DNA of 64,000 bases from positions 35,063,366 to 35,127,365 of the forward strand of contig CAIIXF020000001.1 in NCBI GenBank assembly GCA_903813345.2, given 5' to 3'. This document shows positions 34,139-47,000 of this stretch, one piece after another (within the stretch, counting starts at the first letter, position 1; each line of letters opens with the position of its first letter). The translations under genes and the position numbers were made by a program. This DNA comes from Owenia fusiformis. Its lineage: Eukaryota; Annelida; Polychaeta; Sabellida; Oweniidae. Under the pieces are notes generated by a model that was not told where the DNA came from, made no database searches, and saw nothing but the letters and a program-made list of their open reading frames with translations.

Positions 34139-34621
34139 CAGGGTCAACCAAAAAGTGCAACCTTCTTATTTTAGAATAATTTCAGGAATCTTTTTTTTTC
34201 TATCAAATTGGCAAGTAATTCATCATTTTGGCAAGGTTATTTAAAAAATGTCTAAATTCGACATATCATTGATAATATATATAAGAAATATATATAAGTA
34301 ATCAATTAATAATTGAATAATGGTAAAGAGAAATCACCAGGAACACGAACACGATGCGCATGTGTGAATTGCCACTCACTTTTCAAAGAGCTGATACATA
34401 AGACGTCGTATAGATGTCGTGTTATTCGATCAATTCATTAAATACAATTTACATGAATATAAATATAAAGATATCTCTCAATCCTTAAGCAAGTTAAGTT
34501 GTTGAGCAATTTATGCACACAAACTGGTCCATTGGATACTCCGAAGAAGAGAATTAAAGATTACACCATAATTGAAAGAACTATATCAAAATTAATGGGT
34601 TGCATTTTTGGGGTAACCCTG
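34139..34621. mobile_element. Mariner-type MITE just downstream of the SLC22 stop
   Basis: The left end is CAGGGTCAACCAAAAAGTGC and the right end, reverse complemented, is CAGGGTTACCCCAAAAATGC. TA flanks both sides (34137-34138 and 34622-34623). It is 483 bp with no transposase. The termini resemble those of the element at 1992-3082, so one transposase family may have moved both. It begins 100 bp after the stop codon and is probably within the 3' UTR. Confidence 0.75.
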
Positions 34622-36094
34622 TAGATGCCTGCCATATTCTCATATCAACAAGATATTAGATATCTGGATATAGTTATTTCAGTGGTGCCTTAGTAAATGA
34701 TGGAAAATGAAGTATTAAAATGTAAAGAATCTAGGAGGGTAGTGGGGGAATATGTATGTTATTATGACATATATATATTCAAAGGATCAATGTTTTCTAG
34801 TGATATGCTATTTATTTCTTGGTTTTATGATGACCAAACAATAATGATTTATGTTATGGAAAACTTCTGACTTTTATGCTGCATTTTTTCGTTTTTCTAA
34901 AATATATATATACATACAGGTATATAATTACTTCACTTTTTTCTCAAATCTCTAATGCACATAACAAGGGTCCAAAGCTTTATTTTAATATAGAAAGATA
35001 ATGTTTGTAATGGTTACATATTTAACTTTAGGGATACATGGCCAAATGAGTGATGACATGTTATTAAGATAAATATCAACGTTTATTTGATAAAACTATT
35101 TATTTATAATATTAGTGAGGAAATGTACAAATTGGGGGAATACTTAGTCAATATTTGTCAATGAGGTTGTTGTGTGTAATTCTGTTAATTCAGCCAATTT
35201 ATAGCGTCATGAAATTACATATACAAGTTTGAGGGCAACATTTGCGGTTGTGATATCTTGGAGATAAGTTGACCAATTAAAATACTTGATGTGTCACATC
35301 CAGAGTTGCCTCTGTCATGGTGACGTTACTATATCAAATCAACAGTTGCTAGGGAAAACAAACATTGGTAAATAATCCCCAATAAAATCCTCATTAATTT
35401 TACATATGTGCATAATACAATTTACGAATATACTCTCAGTTGCTCAAAATATGTACTTTTGATGTATTTCATTTTGATAGTCATATTTGCCAATATATGT
35501 GATGTCTACATGTGGTGTTATTTTTTGTTGTATTTAAAATATTTTACAAATTGTATTTTTCACAGATCTGACCTCTCCAAGGCTGCATGAACATAAAGTT
35601 GTCAAAGTATTGCATGCTTTGATAATGTAACAAATAAAACAGTGAAATAATTTGATTGTGAGAATTCTCTATAAGTAGTAATGTTATTTTATTTGTTACT
35701 ACTAGTATCTCAGTATTGAAGATGCTGTCCATGTAAATGTGATGGATAAATGAAAGACCTTTAACCTGAATATCTTTTTACAATCAGAGTAAACAACCAA
35801 TGATTTTAATAAACATTTAAAATTTATAAAAATGAAAATATCAACATTCAGCTGTTTACTAAATGAGCAAATATCAGATGTCCATGAATCAGATTTTGTA
35901 ATTACACTATACATAATACTTCTAAAATTCATAACAGAGTCTTTTCTCTTAACTTTCCAATTCTAATGTCTTGGTCCTTTTTGCTGAACACACGTAGTGT
36001 TAGATTGTAATGCAGAAACTCCAGCATTTCCTCGGTCCAATGTCAATTCCATGGTCTGATGAAGTCTAAGTGTTTATGATGCTTTTGGGCATGA
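34622..36094. other. Intergenic between SLC22 and the first Ig gene (tail to tail)
   Basis: AT-rich and noncoding. It holds the 3' ends of two converging genes. No structured repeat was noticed. Confidence 0.4.
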
Positions 36095-39000
36095 CTAGTG
36101 AGCATAGCTGGATAGAACAAAAGATCCTAGAATTGCAGCTGCCATCATTGTTAGACTATGAGCGACATCTGCAGCACCTGGAGATAATATATATTGGAAT
36201 ATATTTCAAGCAAAGATAATTGTCCCATTTGTTAGAGTCTCCTCCTAAAGTAAGGCAACACCAACTCCCTATTTCTATAATGTTTTCTAGCTATGACAGC
36301 ATGATTTCCAAAATGCACCCTTAGTTTATTACGATGGACAGTAAAATCTCATCCAAATGGCATTGATGTTTAATGGGAAAAATTGATATCTTGATTTACC
36401 AAAGAATTGTTTCTTCTTCAGGAAGACGATTTCAATAAACAAATGTAATAACAAACTCTTCTAATTTCCCACAAATAGACTGATCCAGTAAACTCATCTG
36501 AGCCACCATATTGTTTTTATTTTTATATGGGAAGCTTTACGTGACCCTTTAAGTCCCCAATTCATCACAATAGAGCTATATACAAAAATACTTGATATAC
36601 ATACCTCCAGAGAGAGTCATAGTCTCATTGAGAGCATTGTCTCTGCCTGGTACACTGGCCTCACACCTGTACACATCACCTGAGTTGCTGGATGTGGGGG
36701 TCACCTCAAGATAACTGTATGAATCTCCATAACCTGAAAAAGCACAATTCAAAATTTTCATCTAACAACTGAGAATGGATCCATAGTATGTTGATAATCC
36801 TTGTTCAGAGCTGAGAAGTCTTTTAATTAGCCATATGTGAGACCATTGTTTCTGGACATTGAATATCACATTTCATTATTTTACAAGCTTCTGGACATTG
36901 AATATCGCATTTCATTGTTACACACATAAGGTTCTTTCAAACGTACCATTTGAGTTGACAGTTCCATTTAAGGTCAAAGCCTGGCTAGTGACATCTGTGG
37001 TTCCCTTGTACCACTTGAATGTTGCTGGGGGTCGGCTGTTGGTGCTTTGGCAGGTCAAGTTATTGGCCGCATTCATAATGGGGGTGTTCAGGTTAGCTCC
37101 CCAGTAAATTGATAGTCCAGTGGGTACATCTGCAGATAGAGTGTAAGTGAGTATTATGAAAAGAATATGCGTGACAGGCTGGTTGTTTTCTGTTCAAATA
37201 TAAGATCAAATATGATTCCATTAGAATAAATATTATCCTTCATAGCCCTTGCTATTAAACATGACATTGAAGTTTAAAATGCTCTCAGAGTCAAATATGA
37301 CCACATAAAGCTCAATATTATAAGTAAGGTAGACCATTTTACAAATGAGAAATCTATTACTCTACCTCCAACAGAGAGCATGATGCTGTATTGGTTACCA
37401 CCAGCCTCACATTCAAACTGTCCCTCATCAGCAATTTGTGCATTCATCACAACTACATTGTATTGGCCAATGATAGCATACTTTGCAGTATTGGTGGATG
37501 AACCATCAAGACCAATAACCAATGGTGTCTGAAATAGAAAGCCTTTCTATAGAGTTGAGTCATTACAGTCTTCCACACATTTCTATTTTGAGTCTTCCTC
37601 AGGGATATTAGCTTCACTTATTCTATGATTGGGATCTTTTCACAAATTTTACTTTTTGGTAATATTTTACACTTGTGTTGACATAGATCTACTTGACAAT
37701 GTTTGAAAGAATCAACTTCAATTAACTTTTTAACAAATTATTGGTTTGAAACTTTTGGAGGGGAGTGTTATCTCAATAGTTATAGAAGGCATTAGCATGC
37801 AAATTGTCACAACCTGTCATTTGTTTCAGATGCCTGACAACTAACTGCCAAACACCAGCCACAAAAAGTTGGAGACCATAACAATATGTCACCGCTTGTA
37901 GTGGTGACATAAAAACCGTGAAAGACTTATACAAACACTAAAGACAAGCCAAATATAAAATAAGCATAAAGGTTTAATAAAGCAAATGATGAATACCTTT
38001 TTCCAGATCAAACTTTCCCCTGGACCTATGTTAGTGACTGTACAATACAGTGTTGCATTTTCCCCTATAAGCACCCCTGTGTTAACTGGGGTTCTGGTCA
38101 CAGTAATAGCATCTAAGCCTAGAAGCAGTGCACAGAGAGGATAGAGAACATAATAAAGTGGACGCAACAGCTCACGGAACACAGAAAACAGCAAACGTAT
38201 CGAGTGTTTAGTGCTCTAGATGCAAGATATTTCAGTATAAAAACAGAAATAGATGCACACATTGAGATCAAATACCTAAAAGCATTTCAAAGTACAAAAT
38301 ACAGATTCAGTCTATGTGTACATAAAACATATGTGCATAAAACAAGAAGGAGAACCAAACATATATGTGGGAGACTGAAGCATTGGATACCTTCTTCCAG
38401 ATTACACTCTCTCCTGCTCCTATGTTAGTGACTGTACAATAAAGTGTTGCATTGTTTCCTATAAGCACCCCTGTGTTAGCTGGGGCTCTGGTCACAGTAA
38501 TAGCATCTAAGCCTAGAAGAGGTGCAAGAAATAAATAGCTACATGAAAAGCATATAAAAGTGAGTGAATTCAGTGCTCAGGACAAGTTTTTGCCTAAAAT
38601 ATTTCAGTGTGTGAACAAACAAAATGTGCACTAATACACTATTTGTAGTGACCCTAAAACGTTTAAAGTGCAAAACAGATAAAAAAGAAATTCAGTGTTA
38701 TGTACCTATAATTATATATTTCAAAGTGTGCAATCATAGTGTTCAAAATATTGCAATATAAAACACTCTACCTAAAATAGCATTAAATTAATGTATGCAT
38801 CAGATACAGAAGTACTAATATACTAATACTAATCCAGCAAAGGTTTTCCTGAAATATTAAGAGTGCATAAGAAAAAAGAAGATGTTGTGTACCTACAAAA
38901 ATTCAATTGCGTGAGACAAACATTAGATAAGGCATCCTTTAGGCTTTTAAAGTGAGGCACAGTAAAGTAAAATCGTTAAATCCAAACACCTCGCTTAGAT

Positions 39001-41271
39001 ACAAACACTTTTTATTCTCCCATTGGAACCCATGTTGAAAAAAACACTTATCAGTGAGGTTTGGATTTAACAGGTTTTACTGTATGTTATTTCAGTATGT
39101 GAGTGCGAGTGTGAGGATGTTGGGTACCTTCTTCCATATTACAGTCTCTCCCGCTCCAATGTTAGTGACAGAGCAGTAGAGAGTTACATTCTCCCCAAGG
39201 AGAACTCCTGTATCAACAGGAGACTGTGTCACAGTAAGGGCATCTAAACCTAGAAACAAGGCATACATGATGTCATGTAATGTATTATACTCATTGGAAT
39301 GCTCAGTCAACTCAATTTCTTATTGGCTATTGACTGATCATGCGACACTTGTTCATGTTTCCTTTTTTCATATTCCGCACATAAGGGAAAGATAACACAA
39401 ATATTCACTTGAACAGAATGGAGAAATTGCAATGTGTTATAACCATGTCATAACCCGTATGTAATATCATTTTGATTCTTAAAGGCAGAATCAGATCATT
39501 GAGGGTGACAAAATTACAAGCAATGTTTACAATTGACCTACCAATCTCTTCCTTACAATCTCAAAAGGTTCACGATGTGTTATAAATTGGTGAAGTTATA
39601 ATGGATTCAAATTTCAAAATTGAGTGAAAAATGTTTAAATTCTCCCAAATAATAAGAATGGTAACCATTCTTATAGAAAAATAAAGCATTATTGTAAAAA
39701 TCTTTAATTTTGCTGAAATAAACTATGATCTTAGTGGATTTTTAGAAAATAGGCATGTAAAGGAATGACATAAGCTAGAAATATTCTAAAATTGAAATTT
39801 TTTTTGTTGGGCTGCTCGATAGATCTGATTCTCTCTTTAAGAAAAACAAAATTAGGTTATAAACTATAACTATAGCATAGATATCCTATACATTATAAAC
39901 TGATATAATTGGTCACATGAATGAGGCTCAATATTTTAAGAGCAAGAGAAACATTTTTCAATACATAAAAAATCAATTAAAATAATTCGGGTGAAGGCAT
40001 AAAATGATCAGATCCCCTCCCACTTACTATCTTGTAAAATTCCGGAATCATTATGTGTGATTGAGCAATTGGACAATGTTGACCAAGTCTATGACTATCT
40101 GAATCTCTATTTACTTCTCATGATTAATCCTATTTGTAATGTTTGACCACACTTCAATTGGATACACATACTAATCCATATTGAACTATTGAGCGTTGAC
40201 AAATATCATAAATGATATTTTCATTTCCTTTTGAATTTAATGCTTTTGATTTTTAGTGCTTTTGACTTTTTCATTTTTAGTTATTTGAAAAATATTTCTA
40301 ATTCTAGAAAGTTTATGCTAGAAATAGTTGATGTTTCACTTTGGATTAGATTTCATATGATTAACAGGGATTTTTGTATTTTGCAATGTTGCCCTTGCTG
40401 TTTTCTCAGTAATTTAAATTATGCTAGCATACTCCTGAGATGTATTAAAAATAGTTATTCTGACTGAGTTTTATATTTCACATTTACAAACAAATACCAA
40501 TAATATAGATAAACAGATAAATGCTAACCCATAGTAAACCCTAAGTGCAACCCTTCATTTCTGTTGCATACCTTATACCTTTCTATAATGCCCCAGGGCA
40601 ATTGGAATAATATACACCAAAAAGTTCTGAAAATTGTTTTTGAAAATGTTGCTCTCTATTCGATGATACTTTATTGCCCAAATACAAATCATTAATCAAG
40701 TGTGATATAACCACAAATTCAATGAAGTCTAGTTTGATTAACATATTGATGATAAATGTATTCAGTGTATGAAGTAAGAAGCACTTAACATTCACAGTTA
40801 TGATGTTAAACATGTTTGGTTTAATGTGATTCTCATGTACACTGTCCAAGTGACACAGAAATAAGTGACTTTACAACATGTTCCTATGAGAAACAGACAT
40901 ATTTCAAGTTAAATTCATTTTGCAGTTTAACTTTTCCATATCTATTTTGAGAATTTAAAAATATTTTTTAAATAATGAATGAAATATTTGCAGATCATTG
41001 AGTTTTCTGACATTGTCCTTAATTATAATTTCCAACTAAAATGATTTAAATTTTATAATAATACAGCAAAATTCTTGACATAATACCAAATAGATTTATC
41101 GTTTTCTTCCAATCATTTGTTTCAAAAAATTAAAATAAATCAATCAGATTGAACATTAAGATAAAAAAGAATGAATATTATTGAAATAAAATCATCATTC
41201 ACAAAGCATAACATAAAGAACTTTATCTTACCACTGATGGCTAGAATTACAAGGCAGATTATTCCTCTCAT
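36095..41271 (-). CDS. Two-Ig-domain surface protein with GPI-type tail and three alternative half-domain exons
   Basis: Minus-strand exons: 41271-41232 (signal peptide MRGIICLVILAIS), one of 39249-39128, 38512-38391 or 38118-37997, then 37528-37366, 37129-36947, 36733-36605 and 36177-36095. With one alternative exon the CDS is 720 nt, 239 aa, all phases consistent. Ig1 is split between the alternative exon (first cysteine LYCSV, tryptophan VIWKK) and 37528-37366 (DEGQFECEAG). Ig2 is split between 37129-36947 (NLTCQS, FKWYKG) and 36733-36605 (GDVYRCEAS). The last exon encodes SGGAAD followed by hydrophobic LTMMAAAILGSFVLSS and ends at TAG, fitting a GPI-anchor signal, or less likely a minimal transmembrane segment. 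N-glycosylation sites occur in both domains. The likely role is cell-surface recognition or adhesion. The partner and orthologue are unknown. It lies divergent from the larger Ig gene at 44.0 kb. Confidence 0.85.
37997..38118 (-). other. Alternative Ig1 half-exon, variant c
   Basis: 122 nt. Acceptor CTAG|GCTTAG, donor AAG|GTATTC. It encodes LDAITVTRTPVNTG, then LYCTVTNIGPGESLIWKK. Same length and phases as variants a and b. Closest to the shared second-half exon. Confidence 0.85.
38391..38512 (-). other. Alternative Ig1 half-exon, variant b
   Basis: 122 nt. Acceptor CTAG|GCTTAG, donor AAG|GTATCC. It encodes LDAITVTRAPANTG, then LYCTVTNIGAGESVIWKK. Flanking intron sequence on its 5' side shares blocks with variant c (TTCAGTGCTC/TTTAGTGCTC, AATATTTCAGT/GATATTTCAGT), so exon plus intron were duplicated together. 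Confidence 0.85.
39128..39249 (-). other. Alternative Ig1 half-exon, variant a
   Basis: 122 nt. Acceptor CTAG|GTTTAG, donor AAG|GTACCC. It encodes LDALTVTQSPVDTG, then LYCSVTNIGAGETVIWKK. The most divergent of the three and the first reached after the signal exon. Confidence 0.85.
39475..39840. repeat. ~400 bp dispersed repeat (second copy at 30040-30475)
   Basis: It shares the ordered landmarks listed for the copy in SLC22 intron 6. It lies in the first intron of the two-domain Ig gene. Confidence 0.6.
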
Positions 41272-44019
41272 CTTCAAATTGTTTTAACAGTTCCTTCTAC
41301 GAGTCTCAGAACCAAGATTGATACTATGGAATGGAAGAGAAAATAGATACACCAGTCTTTATCAGTCTCTATGTTGACTTATAGGGATAATACTTGACTG
41401 AAACAACAAATGAATTGGTTACATGGCAATTAACCGTTGTGTCATCACAGCGTGGGTATAGAGGATTGGTACCTTGTGGATATATAGAATCATAGGAGAC
41501 TTGGTGATTAACTGAGTAAATATGAAAATAAACTGTTGTCAAGATAAGTCTGTGATGAGGAATATCTGTCAATATATGGAATTAGCAGTTAATAATTTCA
41601 ATTCTCGCATTGTTGAATATAAAAAGTTCTTCTTGATTGTACATACCTTTAAATGTCTTCCTTATATGATTATTTTATGAAGTCCCTAAAAAGCTCACTA
41701 ACAAAAAATATAATATGAGAATTATGGTTATTTGTTGATCAGTTCAAATACAATGAGTAGAACTCATACAAGTACATAAAATGTCAAAATCCCAAAAATT
41801 CTATTATTTTCCCTGATTCATTTCTTATGACATTTGAATTCCTATAAACACAAATGGATGTCTAAATCATACATCACTTCTAAAACAATTATTGAAAATG
41901 TTGAAAAGCTCTCAAAAATTCCATTTTTAGAGAGTGTTTGTCTCAAAACAAATAAAATACAAATTGCACTGTGATTTACTGGTACTCTGATGTGAAAAAA
42001 ATTCAAGAAACATATGACAAAAAAATCTGTAATATTTGAAATACAACCATGGTTTTTGGTAATAAAGCAACCAATAGATCAAATGAAAAATGAAATAAAA
42101 AATAGTAGGAAAACCTTTAGATGTAATAATAAAAAGATGTGTATTATTCATCGGGATATTTCTTAATAAAATTTGATTTTTCTGTTTTAAAAATAATTTT
42201 GCAAGGAATGATACAAGACACAATATTTCTCTATTTTGACACCACAAATAATATACTATTTTCCTGTCATCATTTAATGTACAATTCATGCGCTAATATG
42301 CTAAAGAAATATTCCAAGCAATGTTCTATATATGTACATTGCATAATACAAAAGTACCCTCTGGCAACATCAGCCTCAAAGAGCTAAACTTATTATACAC
42401 TGTTTGAATTAGCTCAAAGTTGATGTAGCCCTTGTCTGAAAATCACAACACTTCATTTTTTGCCAATGTAGTTGATCCATTTTACATCCAATATCAAAAA
42501 GACCATGAAAGCTACATTTGAGACCATTAAGATGGTATTAGCTTTAGGATTACCAAATCATCTTTGACATTGAGAGGGCAGTGTGACTAGATGCTAGATC
42601 TGACCATTAAAAACAGTATTCCAATAGTACTGTATTTGTACAACTATTCAAAGCTTTATCATTCAGTCATCAAAGTGATTGTTCCCAACTTGTCAATTTT
42701 GTCACTTAAGTATCTATTGATCAAAATAATTATTTACATTACAGCTCATACTTAAAGCTACACTATTTCCCACAAAGTTTTATTTGAAAATGGGACTTAT
42801 AACAGTTAAATTGATGTAAAACAAGCAGATGACATTGTTGAACAAATCAACACAACATGAAACTAAACAATGAAAAGAATCAAAGGACAAAAGCAACAAT
42901 AGGAGATAACTTGAGGTCCCAGTCTTGTATGAAGTCACTGAACCCCCTCCATTCATATCTACATGTATTTCAACTCTTGAGGAGGTGCTTTGTAATGGGT
43001 GACAGTGACTAGAGAAGGGTTGATAGCAAAAAGATTCCAAACATGTTATATGACTTTACACAGTTCATGTATTCTTGTATATGAACAGTATTAACATATG
43101 GTTTTCATACTTGCTTTTATTGGTTGATATGGCCTCTTTGGTCACTCAAATCTTACCATTTATGCTCTTTGGTTGAAGAGATTCTTTGTTTGAACAAAAT
43201 TTCATCAAGAATGTCATATATACCAAAACAACACCAACCACATTTTCTTTACATTCACCATGATTCACAATGTGAGATAATACAAAGTGGCTTCCAAAGA
43301 ATACAACATCAGAATAAAATAGCAATAAGATAATTCCTTTATACCATAGAAAATTATCAAGCACAATATTTTTAAAAATATCCATCGTAATGCAGCAAAA
43401 CATGTGATATTCATGTGTTAAGTTTATGAGTTTTATAAAAGACAACCAAAACATTTATTAATAATCAGATAAGCCTGAGAAGTGTGGATGAATTTATTCA
43501 GAAACCTCAGGAAAAACTGACATATTTACAGCAAACAACATGAAACATGCAAAAATAAAAATTAAGCAAAAGTAAATATTTCACAACTTGGACATCAGAC
43601 ACTTACTAAATATTACTAAATCTTATTATCACTAATTGATAATTAATGTCGGGAATTACAAATATTAGTTATTGAGATAGAAACACAGAGATATGCCAGC
43701 TTGTGTAATTAGCCCAACTTAAGGTGGGATAGGTATGCCTGTCTAACATGACTCAAACTACATTTTTCTGATTAAACACTTCCCAATCTTAAGGAGTTTT
43801 ATTTGTTATCACAATTCTAATGAGTTAAATTGATAAAAATTCTTAAAGCTGGAATGTGCATAAAAGGGCATAGGAAATAAACCAAAATAAAGAGAAAATT
43901 AAAACAGGTGAACATATAAAAGTAAAGTCAAGTACACTTGATATACAATTGAAAATATATATTAAGGAAGGTTGTACAAAATGGAGTGATCAGATATACT
44001 AGTATATTTTAAAACAAAA
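41272..44019. other. Shared upstream region of the divergent Ig genes
   Basis: About 2.7 kb separates the two first coding exons, which point away from each other. The region must hold both promoters and any 5' UTR exons. A TATA-like TATAAAAG lies at 43915-43922, about 100 bp before the first ATG of the plus-strand gene; its function is unproven. No coding sequence or strong repeat is recognised. Confidence 0.45.
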
Positions 44020-47000
44020 ATGGAGAATGAAAATATGGAAATGCATCAGAACCCAAATACAATGGAAGACAAAATGATCTGCTCACAATACTTTAGAAAA
44101 ACAAGGATTCCTTATCCCACAAACATGAAACCATTTATGTATATATGTTTCACAATAGTGGTAATGACCCTGAAAACACATGGGGCAATCATCAGCCACA
44201 ATGGCAACACTCCACTGGGAGGCAATATCATGTTAAACTGTACAAGGACTGATCCCTCAAAGAAATGGTTCTGGGATAGAAAAATATCAGGATCAGAAAA
44301 ATACCAAACATTGTTCTTGGATGGTAGGATACAGCCAGGTGTAAATCCTGAAAGATTTGAATTAATCCAGAATGGAAGAGTATATAATCTTGTGTTAAGG
44401 AATGCACAGCTAAAAGATGATGGACAATATAGGTGTTTTCAAGTTTTCAAGGAAGCAGAAACTACTGAACAGACAATTCTCACAGTTGTTGGTGAGTTAC
44501 TCTTTTAATAGTTTTCACAGTCAGGGCCATTTATCATCTTTTTATGTGATATGAGCCAAGCTAATAGCACAAATAGTATATATGTGGTCCTTGATTGTGC
44601 TTTCTGACCAGAAACATTATTCAAATAAGAGAAACATAGTACATGGATAATTTGTGTTACAATTATTAACACAAAAAAGATTTTCCTTGTCTCTCTTTTG
44701 GTTAACATGAATTTTTCAAATTCTTTAGTCCTATCAAATTAACTGAACAAAAACTTTCCTTCTACAACAAGTCACAAAAAATGCACAAATGATTACAAAA
44801 GAAAAAATCCATCCAAGATCCTATAACCCATCACATGTATTAAACCAATTCAAAACAAACTTGTGACTTCATTTCAAAAATATATACTCTTCAATCAATG
44901 AGGACATTTATTGCATTAACTTACAAAACAGGAAAACAACACGGGTACATTCAAAATTTTGTCTTGTAGTTAATTACCTAAATATGTTTCACTCCAGTTA
45001 TGCCTGAACCTCTGAATGTGACAGGGCTTGAAATTGCACACAATGAAGGAGAAACAGCTGTAGTACACTGCACATCAAAACATGGGAGACCAAAACCAGA
45101 TCTGATATGGAGAAAAAATGGTAAAATCAAATACATAGATTAACCTAATTAAGATACAAAGAAAAATAGTACCGTGGGTACTGGGCTCACATGGTGTTGC
45201 TCAAAAGTTAATGAAGGCTAAATTGACAGAAAATAAAAAAAAAACGGATATAATTTTTTGCTGATTTTTTTATCAAAATTATTTCAAGCCATTTTGAAAA
45301 TAGGCAAGCTTTTGAACCAGGAGTCATAGGGGAGTTTTTTGTATTGATGTTGAACAAAATTAACTTAAAACGGGAATCCTACCGACAGAGGGTTTAAGGC
45401 AAATGGTCCAAAAGTGGATTTTGCGATATAGATGGACAAATCAATGTTAACTAAAATGGCTGAAAATAAAAAATGGATATAATTTTTTACTGATTTTTCG
45501 TAACAAAATTATTTCATCTACTCTTTACATTGACATGGATTTTTACAATGTAGGACACTTGAAATTATTTGTAAAGCTAGGAAATGGGTCAAAAGTGAAT
45601 TTCGCGAGACAAAAAATGAAGGCCATTTTGAAAATAGGCGGGCTTTTGAACCAGGAGTCATAGGGGAGTTTCTGTATTGATGTTGAACAGAAATAACTTA
45701 AAACAGGAATCCTATCAACAGAGGTTTTAAAACGTGCCACTGTTGTTGACGAAAAAGTGAATTTCGCGAGTCAGATGGACAAATCAATGTTAACTAAAAT
45801 GGCTGAAAATAAAAAAAATGCATATAATTTTTCCTGATTTTTTGTAACAAAATTATTTCATATATCTACTCTTTACATTGACATGGACTTTTACAATGTA
45901 GGACACCTGAAATTATTTGTATAGCTAGGAAATGGGTCAAAAGTGAATTTCGTGAGACAAAAATGGCGGCCATTTTGAAAATAGGAGGCCATTTTGAAAA
46001 TAGGCGAGCTTTTGAACCAGGAGTCATAGGGGAGTTTTCTGTATTGATCGACCTATCGACAGAGGTTTTGAAACGTGCCACTATTGTTGATGGACGGACG
46101 GACGCACACATGCACGCACAGACGGATGGACAAGTGAGTGATTGCAAAAGCTCACCATGTGAGTTAAAAATGTGAGGAATAGACCATCTTTTTGGTACAA
46201 GGGTTTGTATGGAAGATCGGGCAGAGCCCTCATATATCTTCAAAGTCTTCAATCTTTAGATTGTATACTTCGAAGACTCAGGAGGGCTCTGCCCAATCTT
46301 CAATACAATTCCCTGAGGGTTTTGAAGAGATATAATGTACTAATTTAAATGTAATCTACCTTTCATTTAGCTGATGTAAAATATCTAATAGAATTTAAAA
46401 ACTTTAAGATGGGTTCCCTTATTCAAATATGTCTAGGCGTTATACACTTAGGTATATTCTGTTATGTGCATTGCACACATCCTAAATATGAGTACGTTCT
46501 CAAGACAAATCTGCTTACTTTCTAATTAGCATTTAAACATGCGAAATAAAACAGATTGAGTACTAGTATATGATTATTCCATCTTATCTCATATATTTCA
46601 CAAATTATGTATGCATATTTGAATACACATGTGATTGTACATGGTTTATTTTACTTTATGACACATGTACCAGGGGCAGAGCCAGCCTTCAGTCAATCAG
46701 GTGCAATCACCAAAAAAAATCAGTTTTCACTCTACTTTGGTTCTAAAGCCAAGGATTGAAGACAATGGTCGGGTTTATTGTGGCATAAACAAGCCAAACA
46801 ATAAGATTTATTTTGAATTTTACAAAAATTGATGCAACTTCCTTCAAATTTGAGCTAGAAGCTTCAAATAAAAGGCATTTAAAGCTCTTTTCTTCTTCTT
46901 TCTCATGGTTTTATTTTCATTGGTTATGTGATCGCACCCATCGCACCCTCCCCCCTGGCTATGCCTATGTGTACTCTTATAACTATTTATGTTTTATCCA

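Noticed and set aside
42780-43040. 86-codon minus-strand frame between the two Ig genes
   Set aside because: It has a leucine run but no homology I recognise, no splice context and no continuation; likely chance.
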